Shown here: in pieces, positions 45,312 through 54,619 of the stretch
Layout of the letters: each line of letters begins with the position of its first letter
Numbering within the stretch: position 1 is the first letter of the stretch
Source of the DNA: JAVKSL01 sp050744225
GTDB lineage: Bacteria; Actinomycetota; Acidimicrobiia; Acidimicrobiales; JAJPHD01
Assembly (NCBI GenBank): GCA_050744225.1
Contig: JBOGGT010000076.1
Location: 1-64,000, forward strand
DNA: 64,000 bases
Direction of reading: 5' to 3'
The notes under the pieces: generated by a model
What the model was told of the DNA's origin: nothing
The model's input: only the letters and a program-made list of their open reading frames with translations
The model's database searches: none
Translations under genes and position numbers: made by a program

Positions 45312-45578
45312 ATGACCAACAGTTTTAGCTTGCTGGGCCGGTTGGCCGAACCTGCCTCTGGGGCCGTTCTCCGCCTTCGATGGACCATGCCCTGGCAAGC
45401 CTCGACCCTCGCAAGCACCCGCCTCGCCAGCGCCGGACTCGCCGGCACCCGGCTCGCCACCGCTGGGCCGCTCCAGGGTACGAGCCTCATGATTCAGCCG
45501 CCGGTAGAGGCATGCGCCGGTGGTGCCAACCACAAGTCCGTATGGCCGACAGGACCGCCTGGAGGGCGAGCTGGGTAG
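45312..45578 (+). CDS. Small hypothetical protein with strong ribosome site
   Basis: 88 residues. ATG 45312 has a good GGGAGGTG upstream, and an intrinsic terminator follows 30 nt after the stop; together they argue for a real transcript. Part of it is repetitive (LASTRLASAGLAGTRLATAG, from tandem DNA at 45412-45475). There is no known domain. The transcript could instead be a small RNA that happens to hold an ORF. Confidence 0.45.
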   Translation: MTNSFSLLGRLAEPASGAVLRLRWTMPWQASTLASTRLASAGLAGTRLATAGPLQGTSLMIQPPVEACAGGANHKSVWPTGPPGGRAG

Positions 45579-45607
45579 TTCCAGCCCCATCCCAGAGCAG
45601 GGCCTCG

Positions 45608-45638
45608 AGGCCGCCGGATCGTTCCGGCGGCCTTTCTT
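45608..45638 (+). terminator. Rho-independent terminator
   Basis: AGGCCGCCGG / CCGGCGGCCT stem (45608-45617, 45624-45633), 6-nt loop and a following TTTCTTATT. This is the clearest intrinsic terminator in the window. Confidence 0.88.
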
Positions 45639-45706
45639 ATTGTCCTCTCACCCACCGACCAGACCCAATGCGAGACGCGAACAACACACGGAAGGGGGCG
45701 GCGCAG

Positions 45707-46087
45707 ATGCTCGCCGCAGCGCAGGACCGAATCGAGGAGAGTGGACTCGCCACAGCGGGTGCCGACCTGTCACCCCAGGCCGCAGGGGTCTCCTGGGAAG
45801 AGGCGCGCTGCCGTGACGGGGCGGCCAGCATGGTGGGGCTGTTTTTCTCTGAGGACATCGAGGATATCGCGACGGCAAAGGGGATCTGCGCTGCTTGCCC
45901 GTTGGCGACGCCCTGCCTGCAGGGTGCGCTGGAGCGGGGTGAGCCCTGGGGGGTGTGGGGAGGACAGCTCTTTGCCGACGGGAAGATACTGGCCTTCAAG
46001 CGAAGGAGGGGACGCCCTCCCAAGTTGGTTGGGCCACCTCAGGTGGAGTCGTCCCAGATCTCAGCCCCGGCGCGCCTGACTGCCTGA
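45707..46087 (+). CDS. WhiB-family iron-sulfur transcription regulator
   Basis: 126 residues. The four [4Fe-4S] ligands are Cys35, Cys61, Cys64 and Cys70 (ARCRDG, CAACPLATPC), followed by the GVWGG turn at about 82-86 and a basic DNA-binding tail (KRRRGRPPK). The AT-hook-like RGRPP tail is seen in some Wbl subfamilies. WhiB proteins bind sigma factor and respond to O2 or NO. ATG 45707 is chosen for the GGAAGGGGG upstream; ATG 45668 would add 13 residues. Its closeness to the hydrogenase locus may be regulatory, which is inference. Confidence 0.9.
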   Translation: MLAAAQDRIEESGLATAGADLSPQAAGVSWEEARCRDGAASMVGLFFSEDIEDIATAKGICAACPLATPCLQGALERGEPWGVWGGQLFADGKILAFKRRRGRPPKLVGPPQVESSQISAPARLTA

Positions 46088-46110
46088 TCGCGTGGCTCGC
46101 TTGGTCCCGC

Positions 46111-46449
46111 TCAGTCGGGGGCGGGGTCGGCCACCTTGCCGTAGCGAGCCAGGATCCGGTCCAGGCAGTCACGCTGAACCAGGATGATCCCCATCCATCG
46201 CTCCAGGGTGTGATGTCCGTCGTCGGTCAGCTCGTATACGTGGCGGGGGGAACCAGCTGTGGAGTCCGTGGTCCAGGATCGCAGGAGGCCGTCGTGCTCC
46301 AGCTCACCCAGGGCGCGGTAGATCCTTGGACGCGAGACTGGGCCGTAACCCAAGCTCAGTAGGGCGTCGACCAGGCGGTAGCCGTGCCGAGGCTCCTCTG
46401 CGAGCATCAGCAGGATGGCTGGGTACAAGAAGTGGCGTGGCGGAGCCAT
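46111..46449 (-). CDS. PadR-family transcription regulator
   Basis: 112 residues from ATG 46449. Winged-helix: FLYPAILLMLAEEPRHGYRL, then VSRPRIYRALGELEHDGLLR and the wing SPRHVYELTDDGHHTLERWM. PadR proteins are small-molecule-responsive repressors. The frame is open to 46626, adding about 60 low-complexity residues; the conserved part begins MAPPRHFLYPAIL. It is encoded divergently from the hyp operon and so is a candidate regulator of it. Confidence 0.82.
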   Translation of the reverse strand: MAPPRHFLYPAILLMLAEEPRHGYRLVDALLSLGYGPVSRPRIYRALGELEHDGLLRSWTTDSTAGSPRHVYELTDDGHHTLERWMGIILVQRDCLDRILARYGKVADPAPD

Positions 46450-46723
46450 CTCGAACCTGGCCCGCTTGGGTTGTTCCCAGCCGGCAGCTGCCCGTTTCTG
46501 GTGCATGTTCTGGTGCATGTCGAGTGGCTTCGTAGCCGCTACCGTCCTCGTCTGGGGCCGGGGCCGTTTGGGGTCCTCGCGCCCAAATGGATTTTGCCAG
46601 TGATGGCAGTACTCGCTTCGGGTCACTTAGCATAGCCGCTGGGGGTCGCACGGTCCAGGCCGCACGGTCCAGGCCGGCCGGTCCTCGGTCGGCAGCGGGC
46701 GCAGGGGTGCCTGCCGGGGACTG

Positions 46724-46729
46724 TAGGAT
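46724..46729 (+). promoter_or_regulatory. -10 element upstream of the hyp operon leader ORF
   Basis: TAGGAT lies 13 nt before the ATG of the leader ORF, giving a leader of about 6 nt. Confidence 0.4.
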
Positions 46730-46742
46730 TGCTGACTGGAAG

Positions 46743-46799
46743 ATGACCGCCAGCCCAGCTTTTGATGGGCGGCCCGAGACCCAGGGGAGGCGGGTTTAA
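46743..46799 (+). CDS. 18-residue leader ORF before the hyp operon
   Basis: Encodes MTASPAFDGRPETQGRRV. GGAAG is just upstream, and its TAA is directly followed by the TTG start of the SIS-HypC gene (TAATTG). The GGGGAGG inside it would be the ribosome site for the next gene. It may couple or tune translation of the operon. Confidence 0.4.
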   Translation: MTASPAFDGRPETQGRRV

Positions 46800-47519
46800 T
46801 TGGAGAGATTAGACGAGTCAGAGGGCCTTGGTCCGCTGGCCGAGGATCTGGCCACAACCTCGCTGGCGCTTGCGCGCAGCTTCGCCGCCGGTGCCACCAT
46901 GTGGTGCGCAGCGCCCGAGTGGCCCCCCCACGCCCAGCACGTGGCGGTGGAGTTCGTCCACCCGGTGATCATGGGCAAGCGCGCACTGCCGGCGGCAATA
47001 GTCGAGGGCCGGGACCTGATCGGCGGGCTGAGGGCCCTCTCCCGCCCGGGCGACATCCTGGTCGCGGTGGCGACCGGTGCTGAGGCGTCGGTGGTCTCGG
47101 CGATGCTCCGCGCCCGTGCTTGGGGACTGACCACAGTCTGGATAGGTGCCGGGACCCGCCCGGAGGCCGGTTCGGCCGATCATGTGCTGTGGTTGGAGAG
47201 CGACTTGGCGATGGCGGCGTACGGAGGTCGGTTCGTCCTTATGTACCACCTCTTGTGGGAGTTGACTCACGTCTGTTTTGAGCACCCTGGACTGCTCGAG
47301 CCCGAGCCCGAGTGCACCGACGAGGTTTGCATTACCTGTTCGGACGAGGGCCGGCTGGCGGAGGTGGTGGTGGGAGGCGCTCCCGGAAGCGTCCAGGTTC
47401 GCACGGCGCGTGGACTGGAGTCGATCGACACCACCCTGATCGGCGATGTGCGTGCAGGGGAACTGCTGCTGGTGCACGCCGGTTCGGCAATCACCCTCGT
47501 CGAGGGGTCGAGCGCGTGA
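46800..47519 (+). CDS. SIS-domain protein fused to a HypC-like domain
   Basis: 239 residues from TTG. Residues about 1-165 form a sugar-isomerase (SIS) fold (HVAVEFVHPVIMGKRALPAA, SRPGDILVAVATGAEASVVS). The C-terminal 75 residues are HypC-like: CITCSDEGRLAEVVVGGAPG, then IGDVRAGELLLVHAGSAITL, matching HypC spacing with the conserved VHAGxAI end. HypC carries the Fe(CN)2CO unit during hydrogenase assembly; here its Cys is internal rather than at position 2. It is first gene of the maturation operon, and the next gene overlaps by GTGA. Confidence 0.8.
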   Translation: MERLDESEGLGPLAEDLATTSLALARSFAAGATMWCAAPEWPPHAQHVAVEFVHPVIMGKRALPAAIVEGRDLIGGLRALSRPGDILVAVATGAEASVVSAMLRARAWGLTTVWIGAGTRPEAGSADHVLWLESDLAMAAYGGRFVLMYHLLWELTHVCFEHPGLLEPEPECTDEVCITCSDEGRLAEVVVGGAPGSVQVRTARGLESIDTTLIGDVRAGELLLVHAGSAITLVEGSSA

Positions 47520-48244
47520 GTGGTGCCCCGAACGGCGGTGCCCCGAACGGCGGTGCCCCGAACGTGCACGCAGGGACGGACTTCCTCTACCCCTTTATCG
47601 AGGCAGAGGAGAGCGACGCGGCCCCCCTGCTGGCGGACCTGGCGGCCTCGGCGAACGGCAAGGCTGTGCAGAGCACCCGGCTGCGGATAGCGACCCTGGA
47701 ACTGTTGGGTTCAGAGCTGGATCGGCTTGCCGAGGGGATGGCCGAGAGAGCGCGCTCAGGAGGCCGGGTGTTCTGTTTCGGCAACGGGGGCAGCTCAACC
47801 GACGCCGCCGGCTTTGCTGCATTTCTGGCCCATCCTCCCTGGGGCAGGCCGCTTGCTGCCCGCTCCCTCGTGGCGGATGAGTCCATCGTCACCGCCCTTG
47901 GGAACGACGTGGGGTTCGAGCTGGTCTTCTCCCGCCAGCTGATCGCCTACGCTTCCTCCGGTGATGTCGCCTTCGGGTTTTCGACCAGCGGCAACTCCGA
48001 GAACGTGATGCGTGCTTTCGGTGAGGCCAGGGACCGAGGGATGTTGACAGTCGGCTTGGCTGGTTACGAGGGGGGACAGATGGCTGAATGCAGATTCTTG
48101 GACTACTGCCTGGTGGTGCGCTCGGACAGCGTGCACCGGATCCAGGAGACCCAGGCCGGCCTGGTGTCCTCCCTCTGGGCTCGGGTCCAGGTACGCCTCG
48201 GGGAGTCCCAGCCCGGTGGAGAGCCGCTGGCGGTGGCCTCGTGA
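47516..48244 (+). CDS. GmhA-like phosphoheptose isomerase-family SIS protein
   Basis: 242 residues from the GTG overlapping the previous stop. After an N-terminal tandem repeat (GAPNGGAPNGGAPN; 15-bp units at 47521-47565) comes a SIS domain: GRVFCFGNGGSSTDAAGFAA, VTALGNDVGFELVFSRQLIA, FGFSTSGNSENVMRAF and the closing HRIQETQAGLVSSLWA. Sedoheptulose-7-phosphate isomerases have the same motifs. GmhA-like genes recur in actinobacterial hydrogenase operons without a known reason. Overlaps hypE by GTGA. Confidence 0.83.
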   Translation: MSGAPNGGAPNGGAPNVHAGTDFLYPFIEAEESDAAPLLADLAASANGKAVQSTRLRIATLELLGSELDRLAEGMAERARSGGRVFCFGNGGSSTDAAGFAAFLAHPPWGRPLAARSLVADESIVTALGNDVGFELVFSRQLIAYASSGDVAFGFSTSGNSENVMRAFGEARDRGMLTVGLAGYEGGQMAECRFLDYCLVVRSDSVHRIQETQAGLVSSLWARVQVRLGESQPGGEPLAVAS

Positions 48245-49338
48245 GCGGTCTCGACGCGGCGCCGAGCAGCCGGGAGGAGGCGGTACTCGACAAGATCGAG
48301 AAGTTCCGCCGCCGCCCGCCGCGCCTGCGCGACGAGTTCGTCACCCTGGCACACGGGGCAGGGGGAAAGGCTTCCGCCGCCCTGGTGGATGCCGTTTTCA
48401 TCGAGGCGTTCGGACGACACCCCGGGTCGCCGATGGAGGACGGGGCGCTCCTGGCACTCCCGTCAGGGGACCGGATCGCGATGTCAACCGACTCCTTTGT
48501 GGTCAAGCCCCGCCGGTTCCCCGGGGGATCAATCGGGCATCTGGCGGTACACGGGACGGTCAACGACCTCGCGGTCATGGGCGCCAAGCCCGAGTGGCTT
48601 TCAGCTGCCTTCGTGATCGAGGAGGGTTTCCCGGTCGACGAGTTGAAGGCGATCGTGGCCGACATGGCCGAGGCAGCGGCACTTGCCGGGGTGACGATCG
48701 TCACCGGGGACACCAAGGTGGTAGATCGCGGAGCAGCCGACGGCGTCTATATCAGCACCGCCGGCGTCGGGGTGTTGCCGGCGGGGCGCGAGCTCGGTGT
48801 CCACCTGGTCAGGCCGGGAGACCGCGTGATCGTGTCAGGCACCATAGGGGATCACGGCATGGCCGTGATGCTCGCCCGCGGCGACTTGGCGCTGGAGGCA
48901 GACCTGGCATCTGATACTGCGTCGGTCGCCGGCATGGTAGAGGCCCTCCTGGCTGCCGCCCCTTCCACCCGGTGGATGCGGGACCCGACGCGTGGGGGCG
49001 TGGGGACTGTCTGCAATGAGCTGGCTCGGGACTCAAACATGGCCGTTATCCTCGATGAGCCCGCTCTGCCCATCGACCCAGGGGTCAATGGCGCTTGTGA
49101 CCTTTTGGGGATCGACCCCCTGTATGTGGCGAACGAGGGCAAGTTCATCGCGGTGGTCGCACCTGACGAGGCGGATGCCGCCCTCGCCGCCCTGCACGAC
49201 CTGCCGCTCGGCGCCAATGCGGCCATCATCGGGGAGATCATGGCCGAACCGGAGGCAATCGTGGTCCTGCGCACCACCTTCGGTGGCACCCGGATCGTCG
49301 ACATGTTGGTGGGCGACCCGCTTCCGCGCATCTGCTGA
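48241..49338 (+). CDS. hypE: Hydrogenase maturation protein HypE
   Basis: 365 residues. AIR-synthase fold: LAHGAGGKASAALVDAVFIE, MEDGALLALPSGDRIAMSTD, SFVVKPRRFPGGSIGHLAVH, VTGDTKVV, DPTRGGVGTVCNELAR. The C-terminus reads GDPLPRIC, the conserved PRIC tail whose Cys is carbamoylated by HypF and dehydrated to thiocyanate, the cyanide donor. An N-terminal extension of about 35 residues is present. It is encoded directly before hypF. Confidence 0.97.
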   Translation: MSGLDAAPSSREEAVLDKIEKFRRRPPRLRDEFVTLAHGAGGKASAALVDAVFIEAFGRHPGSPMEDGALLALPSGDRIAMSTDSFVVKPRRFPGGSIGHLAVHGTVNDLAVMGAKPEWLSAAFVIEEGFPVDELKAIVADMAEAAALAGVTIVTGDTKVVDRGAADGVYISTAGVGVLPAGRELGVHLVRPGDRVIVSGTIGDHGMAVMLARGDLALEADLASDTASVAGMVEALLAAAPSTRWMRDPTRGGVGTVCNELARDSNMAVILDEPALPIDPGVNGACDLLGIDPLYVANEGKFIAVVAPDEADAALAALHDLPLGANAAIIGEIMAEPEAIVVLRTTFGGTRIVDMLVGDPLPRIC

Positions 49339-49353
49339 GGGTGGGCGCCTGAG

Positions 49354-51729
49354 GTGCCCAACCAGCGCTGGAGGATCAGGGTGACCGGAACAGTCCAGGG
49401 TGTTGGGTTCCGGCCTTTTGTCTATCGCCAAGCGCTTGCCCTGGGCCTTTCCGGGTTTGTCCGCAACGACTCGGCGGGGGTGCTCATCGAGGCACAGGGA
49501 TCCATCGGCGCCCTGGACGAGCTCAGGCAGGCGCTCTCGGAGCGCCCGCCCCCGCTTGCACGGGTGACTGCCGTGGAGGTGAGCGTTCTCGCTGGCGATA
49601 CCACGCCTGCCTCAGCAGGCACACCGCAGTTCCGCATAGTGATCAGCGCCGATCTGGGCCTTCCGACCGCGCCGGTAAGCGTCGACACCGCCACTTGCGA
49701 CGAGTGCCTGGCCGAGGTGGACGACCCAGCGAACCGTCGTTTCGAGTACCCCTTCACCAACTGCACCAACTGCGGGCCGCGTTACACCATCGCGCTCTCG
49801 GTCCCCTATGACCGACCGGCTACCACGATGGCGACCTTTGTCATGTGCGCTGACTGCCAGCACGAGTACGACGACCCGGGCGATCGCCGGTTCCACGCCC
49901 AGCCCAACGCCTGCCCGGTGTGCGGCCCCCAGCTGTCTTACCTGGGACCCGACGGCACGGTCCGTGCCGGGGCCGACGCAGCACTTGGGTTGGCGGTCAG
50001 CGAGCTGTTGAGTGGTGCGGTGTTGGCGATCAAGGGGATCGGCGGGTATCACCTGGCGTGCGACGCGACCGACGTCGAGGCTGTCGCCACGCTGCGCCGG
50101 CGAAAGGCCCGCGACGACAAGCCATTCGCAGTCATGGTTGCCGGGGTGGAAGCGGCCCGAGAGCTCTGTGAGCTGAGCAACCAGGCGGTGGAGGCCCTGA
50201 CCTGTCAGCGGCGGCCTATCGTGTTGGCCCCCAGGGTCCCCCCGGCGAGCACCCCCCCGGCGAGCACCCCCCGGGCCGAACCGCCCCCGGAGTTGGCGCC
50301 GGGAGTGGCGCCGGGCCTGGCCGAGCTGGGCATCATGCTGGCCTACAGCCCCCTGCACCACCTGCTGATGGCAAAGGTGGGGCGACCCTTGGTGATGACC
50401 AGCGGCAACCTTTCGGACGATCCGATCGCGCACCGCGACGACGACGCACTCCGGCGGTTGGGATCACTGGTGGACGGGGTGCTCACCCACACCCGGCCGA
50501 TCCACATCCGGTGCGACGACTCGGTTCTCCGGTGCACTCCCCGACGGGTCCAGACCGTCCGCCGGTCCCGCGGCTACGCCCCCGAGCCGATGGCTCTCGC
50601 CGGGTTGGCCCGGCGTCAGGTCCTCGCAGTGGGGGCGGAGCTGAAGAACACCGTGTCGGTGGCAAAGGATGCCATGATCGTGGCCAGCCACCACATTGGC
50701 GATCTGGAGCACCTGGCAACCTACGAGTCTTTCCTGCAGGCCACGCGGCACCTCAGCCAGCTGTACGGGGTGGTGCCCGACGTGGTCGCCCACGACCTGC
50801 ACCCGGAGTACCTCTCCACAAAGTTCGCTCTTGACCTGGACCTGGACCCCTGGCCCGTACAGCACCATCACGCCCACATTGCCTCGTGCCTGGCGGAGCA
50901 CGCCCACACTGACCCGGTGCTGGGCATAGCTTTCGACGGCTTTGGCATGGGTACGGACGGGACGCTCTGGGGAGGGGAGCTCCTGGTGGCGGACCTGGGG
51001 GGCTTCGAGAGGGTCGGGCACCTCCGCCAGGTGGCCGTCCCTGGTGGTGCCGCAGCGGTTAGGGAGCCCTGGAGGATGGCCCTGTCCTGGGCGCACCTGG
51101 CTCTGGGCTCGGATGTCGCGGCCGAGCTGGGTCCTGAGCTGGACCCCCGCTGGGAGGCCCTGATGAGCCTCATCGAGCGGAACCAAGGCAAAGCGGCCCA
51201 GGGCGAAGCGGCCCAGGGGGCGATGACCTCCAGCGCCGGGCGCCTTTTCGACGCCGTCTCGGCACTGCTTGGGGTGCGCCGCAACGTCACCTATGAGGGC
51301 CAGGCGGCGGTTGAGCTGGAAGCCATCGCCCGCCGGGTCCCGAGGTCGGAGGCCCCTACTTACCCGGTAGCGGTCACGTGGCCGTCGGGGGCGCCGGGGG
51401 CGCCGGGCATGGCGGTGCTGGACCCGTCACCGCTGATCGCCACCGTGATAGGCGAGGTCCGGGTCGGCACCGATCCGGCGTTGGTGGCCGCAGGGTTCCA
51501 TCGAGGCCTGGGTGAGGGAGTTTCCGGGTTGGCGGTTCAGATCGCCGGGTCCAAGGGCCTGGATACGGTCGCTTTGAGCGGGGGAGTGTTCCAGAACGCC
51601 CGGCTCACCGCGATAGTCGAGGACTGCCTCACCCAGGCCGGCCTGAGGGTGCTGGTCCATTCATCCGTGCCCCCCAACGATGGTGGCATCAGCATCGGCC
51701 AGGCTGCGATCGCCGCGCTGGCGGACTGA
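49354..51729 (+). CDS. hypF: Carbamoyltransferase HypF
   Basis: 791 residues from GTG. Domain order: acylphosphatase (VQGVGFRPFVYRQALALG, about 10-90); two zinc fingers (CDECLAEVDDPANRRFEYPF with TNCTNCGPRY; CADCQHEYDDPGDRRFH with CPVCGPQL); a YrdC-like domain with KGIGGYHLACDA and KARDDKPFAVMV (about 225-400); and a Kae1-like domain with the metal-binding HHHAHIASCLAEH near 505. It transfers carbamoyl phosphate to HypE. Pro/Ser/Thr and Gln/Gly/Ala repeat inserts are encoded at 50233-50282 and 51187-51225. Confidence 0.97.
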   Translation: MPNQRWRIRVTGTVQGVGFRPFVYRQALALGLSGFVRNDSAGVLIEAQGSIGALDELRQALSERPPPLARVTAVEVSVLAGDTTPASAGTPQFRIVISADLGLPTAPVSVDTATCDECLAEVDDPANRRFEYPFTNCTNCGPRYTIALSVPYDRPATTMATFVMCADCQHEYDDPGDRRFHAQPNACPVCGPQLSYLGPDGTVRAGADAALGLAVSELLSGAVLAIKGIGGYHLACDATDVEAVATLRRRKARDDKPFAVMVAGVEAARELCELSNQAVEALTCQRRPIVLAPRVPPASTPPASTPRAEPPPELAPGVAPGLAELGIMLAYSPLHHLLMAKVGRPLVMTSGNLSDDPIAHRDDDALRRLGSLVDGVLTHTRPIHIRCDDSVLRCTPRRVQTVRRSRGYAPEPMALAGLARRQVLAVGAELKNTVSVAKDAMIVASHHIGDLEHLATYESFLQATRHLSQLYGVVPDVVAHDLHPEYLSTKFALDLDLDPWPVQHHHAHIASCLAEHAHTDPVLGIAFDGFGMGTDGTLWGGELLVADLGGFERVGHLRQVAVPGGAAAVREPWRMALSWAHLALGSDVAAELGPELDPRWEALMSLIERNQGKAAQGEAAQGAMTSSAGRLFDAVSALLGVRRNVTYEGQAAVELEAIARRVPRSEAPTYPVAVTWPSGAPGAPGMAVLDPSPLIATVIGEVRVGTDPALVAAGFHRGLGEGVSGLAVQIAGSKGLDTVALSGGVFQNARLTAIVEDCLTQAGLRVLVHSSVPPNDGGISIGQAAIAALAD

Positions 51730-51751
51730 GGCCCGTGCCATCTTGGACGTC

Positions 51752-53320
51752 TCATGCCGAGCGCCGCCCGGCCCGAGCGTCGACCACCTCCAGGCTGCGC
51801 CGGAAGACCTCCTCGAAGAGGCCCCCCTTTCGCCGCAGGGCCCAGCGTTCCAGCTCCATGTCGGCCTCGCCGGCCAGCTGGAGCCGGGCGCGGCCGCTGC
51901 GGAGTTGCACCCCAACGCCGGTCACTGCCGAGGTGTGGGACCGGTCCAGGGCGTCGGCCACCCTCAGCAGGGCCGCCAGCCTGGTGACCCGGTAGCGCCA
52001 GCGGGCGTCGAGGGCTCGGTAGGGCCCGTATTCCGCCTTGGGTGTGCCCCGCCGGTGGAAGCGAGCCAGGGCGGCCAGGGCATTGACCTCGTCGGGAGAG
52101 AAGCCCCGGAGCCGGCCGTGCAAGATCAGGTACCCGCTGTGGAGCTCGTGGCCGTCGGCCGAGACATGTTCGCCGATGTCGTGCAGCAAGGCGCCATAGT
52201 GGAGGATCTCTCGGTCCTCCGACCCGAGGTGGTGCAGGGAGGTGGTGGCGTCGAACACCTCCAGGGCCAGCTTGGCCACCTGTGTGGCGTGCTCCTCGCC
52301 GTAGTTGCACCGCCTGCACAGCTCCAGCACCGAGGCCATGCGCATGGCGCGGGGCTCGGGGTCCCAGTCAGCGGGGTCGTGGGCTCCTATCGCCGCCAGG
52401 ACCATTCCCTCTCGCAGGGCCCACTCGCTGACCGTCAGCTCGTCGAAGCCGAAGATCTCCATGGCACACAACAGGATCGACGAACCGGTGGCGATCAGGT
52501 CCACCCGGCGAGAGTCCAGCCCAGCTACCCCTTGGCGCTCGGCGGAACCCAACGAGACCAGCTGGCGGTGCACCGCTTCGAGGTCTGCCAGGCCCACCGT
52601 CAGTTGGTTCACCGAGCTCCTTATTGAAGTTAAGCCCTTTGCAGCACCGGTGCGATGGGCGTCCGCCATGCCGGCCAGGTTGCAAAGGGTGCCGCTGGAG
52701 CCGATCAGCATGTTCGGAGCGTGGCCGGCCACCACCGCGACCAAGGGACCAAGAGTCTCCTCTACCCGCTTGCGGATCCGGGCCTTGTCCGAGGCGGAGA
52801 GCGGGTCGTCACGGACCAACTCCGCGGTGAGCCGGCCGACCCCGAGGCGGACGCTGGCCCCCCAGGCCATGCCCGAGCGGTCCCCGACCATCAGTTCCAG
52901 GCTCCCCCCGCCCAGGTCCAGGGCCAGGGCGGGGCCGGGGTCGATGAGCACGCTCGCCCGCACCGCCCCGAAAATCAGCCTTGCCTCCATCAGGCCCGAG
53001 ATGACCTGGACCTTGACGCCGGTCTCGCGCTCGATGCGCTCCACCAGGCTGACGCCGTCCTCCGCCTCCCGCAGGGCGCTGGTGGCCATCGCCCGCATTT
53101 CCTCGACTCCCACCGAGTCAGCCATGACCCTCAGCCGGCGCACTGCTTCGACCGCCTGGTCGCCCAGCTGAGTCCCGATCCGCCCGGTTCCCCCGATGGC
53201 GTCGCCGAGGCGCAGCATCACCTTCTCCCGGACCAACGGCTCGAAGGTCCCGTCGGCGCGCGCCTCTACAACCAGGAGATGGAAGGAGTTGCTCCCCAGG
53301 TCGAGGGCCCCGATCCGCAT
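51752..53320 (-). CDS. Ppx/GppA exopolyphosphatase-family protein
   Basis: 522 residues. The N-terminal actin-like fold has LDLGSNSFHLLVVEA, MATSALREAEDG, ALDLGGGSLELMVGD and IGSSGTLCNLAGM. The C-terminal part is an HD-type helical domain with HYGALLHDIGEHVSADGHEL. It cleaves inorganic polyphosphate or pppGpp. TAGCAT lies 8 nt before the ATG. It splits the two plus-strand hydrogenase blocks and converges on hypF, diverging from hupS. Confidence 0.9.
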   Translation of the reverse strand: MRIGALDLGSNSFHLLVVEARADGTFEPLVREKVMLRLGDAIGGTGRIGTQLGDQAVEAVRRLRVMADSVGVEEMRAMATSALREAEDGVSLVERIERETGVKVQVISGLMEARLIFGAVRASVLIDPGPALALDLGGGSLELMVGDRSGMAWGASVRLGVGRLTAELVRDDPLSASDKARIRKRVEETLGPLVAVVAGHAPNMLIGSSGTLCNLAGMADAHRTGAAKGLTSIRSSVNQLTVGLADLEAVHRQLVSLGSAERQGVAGLDSRRVDLIATGSSILLCAMEIFGFDELTVSEWALREGMVLAAIGAHDPADWDPEPRAMRMASVLELCRRCNYGEEHATQVAKLALEVFDATTSLHHLGSEDREILHYGALLHDIGEHVSADGHELHSGYLILHGRLRGFSPDEVNALAALARFHRRGTPKAEYGPYRALDARWRYRVTRLAALLRVADALDRSHTSAVTGVGVQLRSGRARLQLAGEADMELERWALRRKGGLFEEVFRRSLEVVDARAGRRSA

Positions 53321-53328
53321 CGCGGGCC

Positions 53329-53334
53329 ATGCTA
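53329..53334 (-). promoter_or_regulatory. -10 element (leaderless type) of the Ppx/GppA gene
   Basis: On the minus strand TAGCAT lies 8 nt before the ATG at 53320. Confidence 0.5.
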
Positions 53335-53395
53335 GGAGCGACCTCCCGTCATCGGCGCGTCACACGCTTGAGACAATAGGTACAAGACGCACCCA

Positions 53396-53424
53396 TTTAC
53401 ACAGCCGCAACTTTGACGTATAAC
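53396..53424 (+). promoter_or_regulatory. Probable hydrogenase structural operon promoter
   Basis: TTTACA (53396-53401) and TATAAC (53419-53424) with a 17-bp spacer, followed by the GGGGGGAGGAG ribosome site. This is the best housekeeping-type promoter in front of hupS. Confidence 0.6.
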
Positions 53425-53442
53425 GGGGGGAGGAGTTGTCCC

Positions 53443-54561
<1,119 letters not shown>

Positions 54562-54619
54562 GCGCCCTCTCAAAACGAGACAGATGAGAATCCGAACCGA
54601 CTACAGGGAGGCCTAGCAG

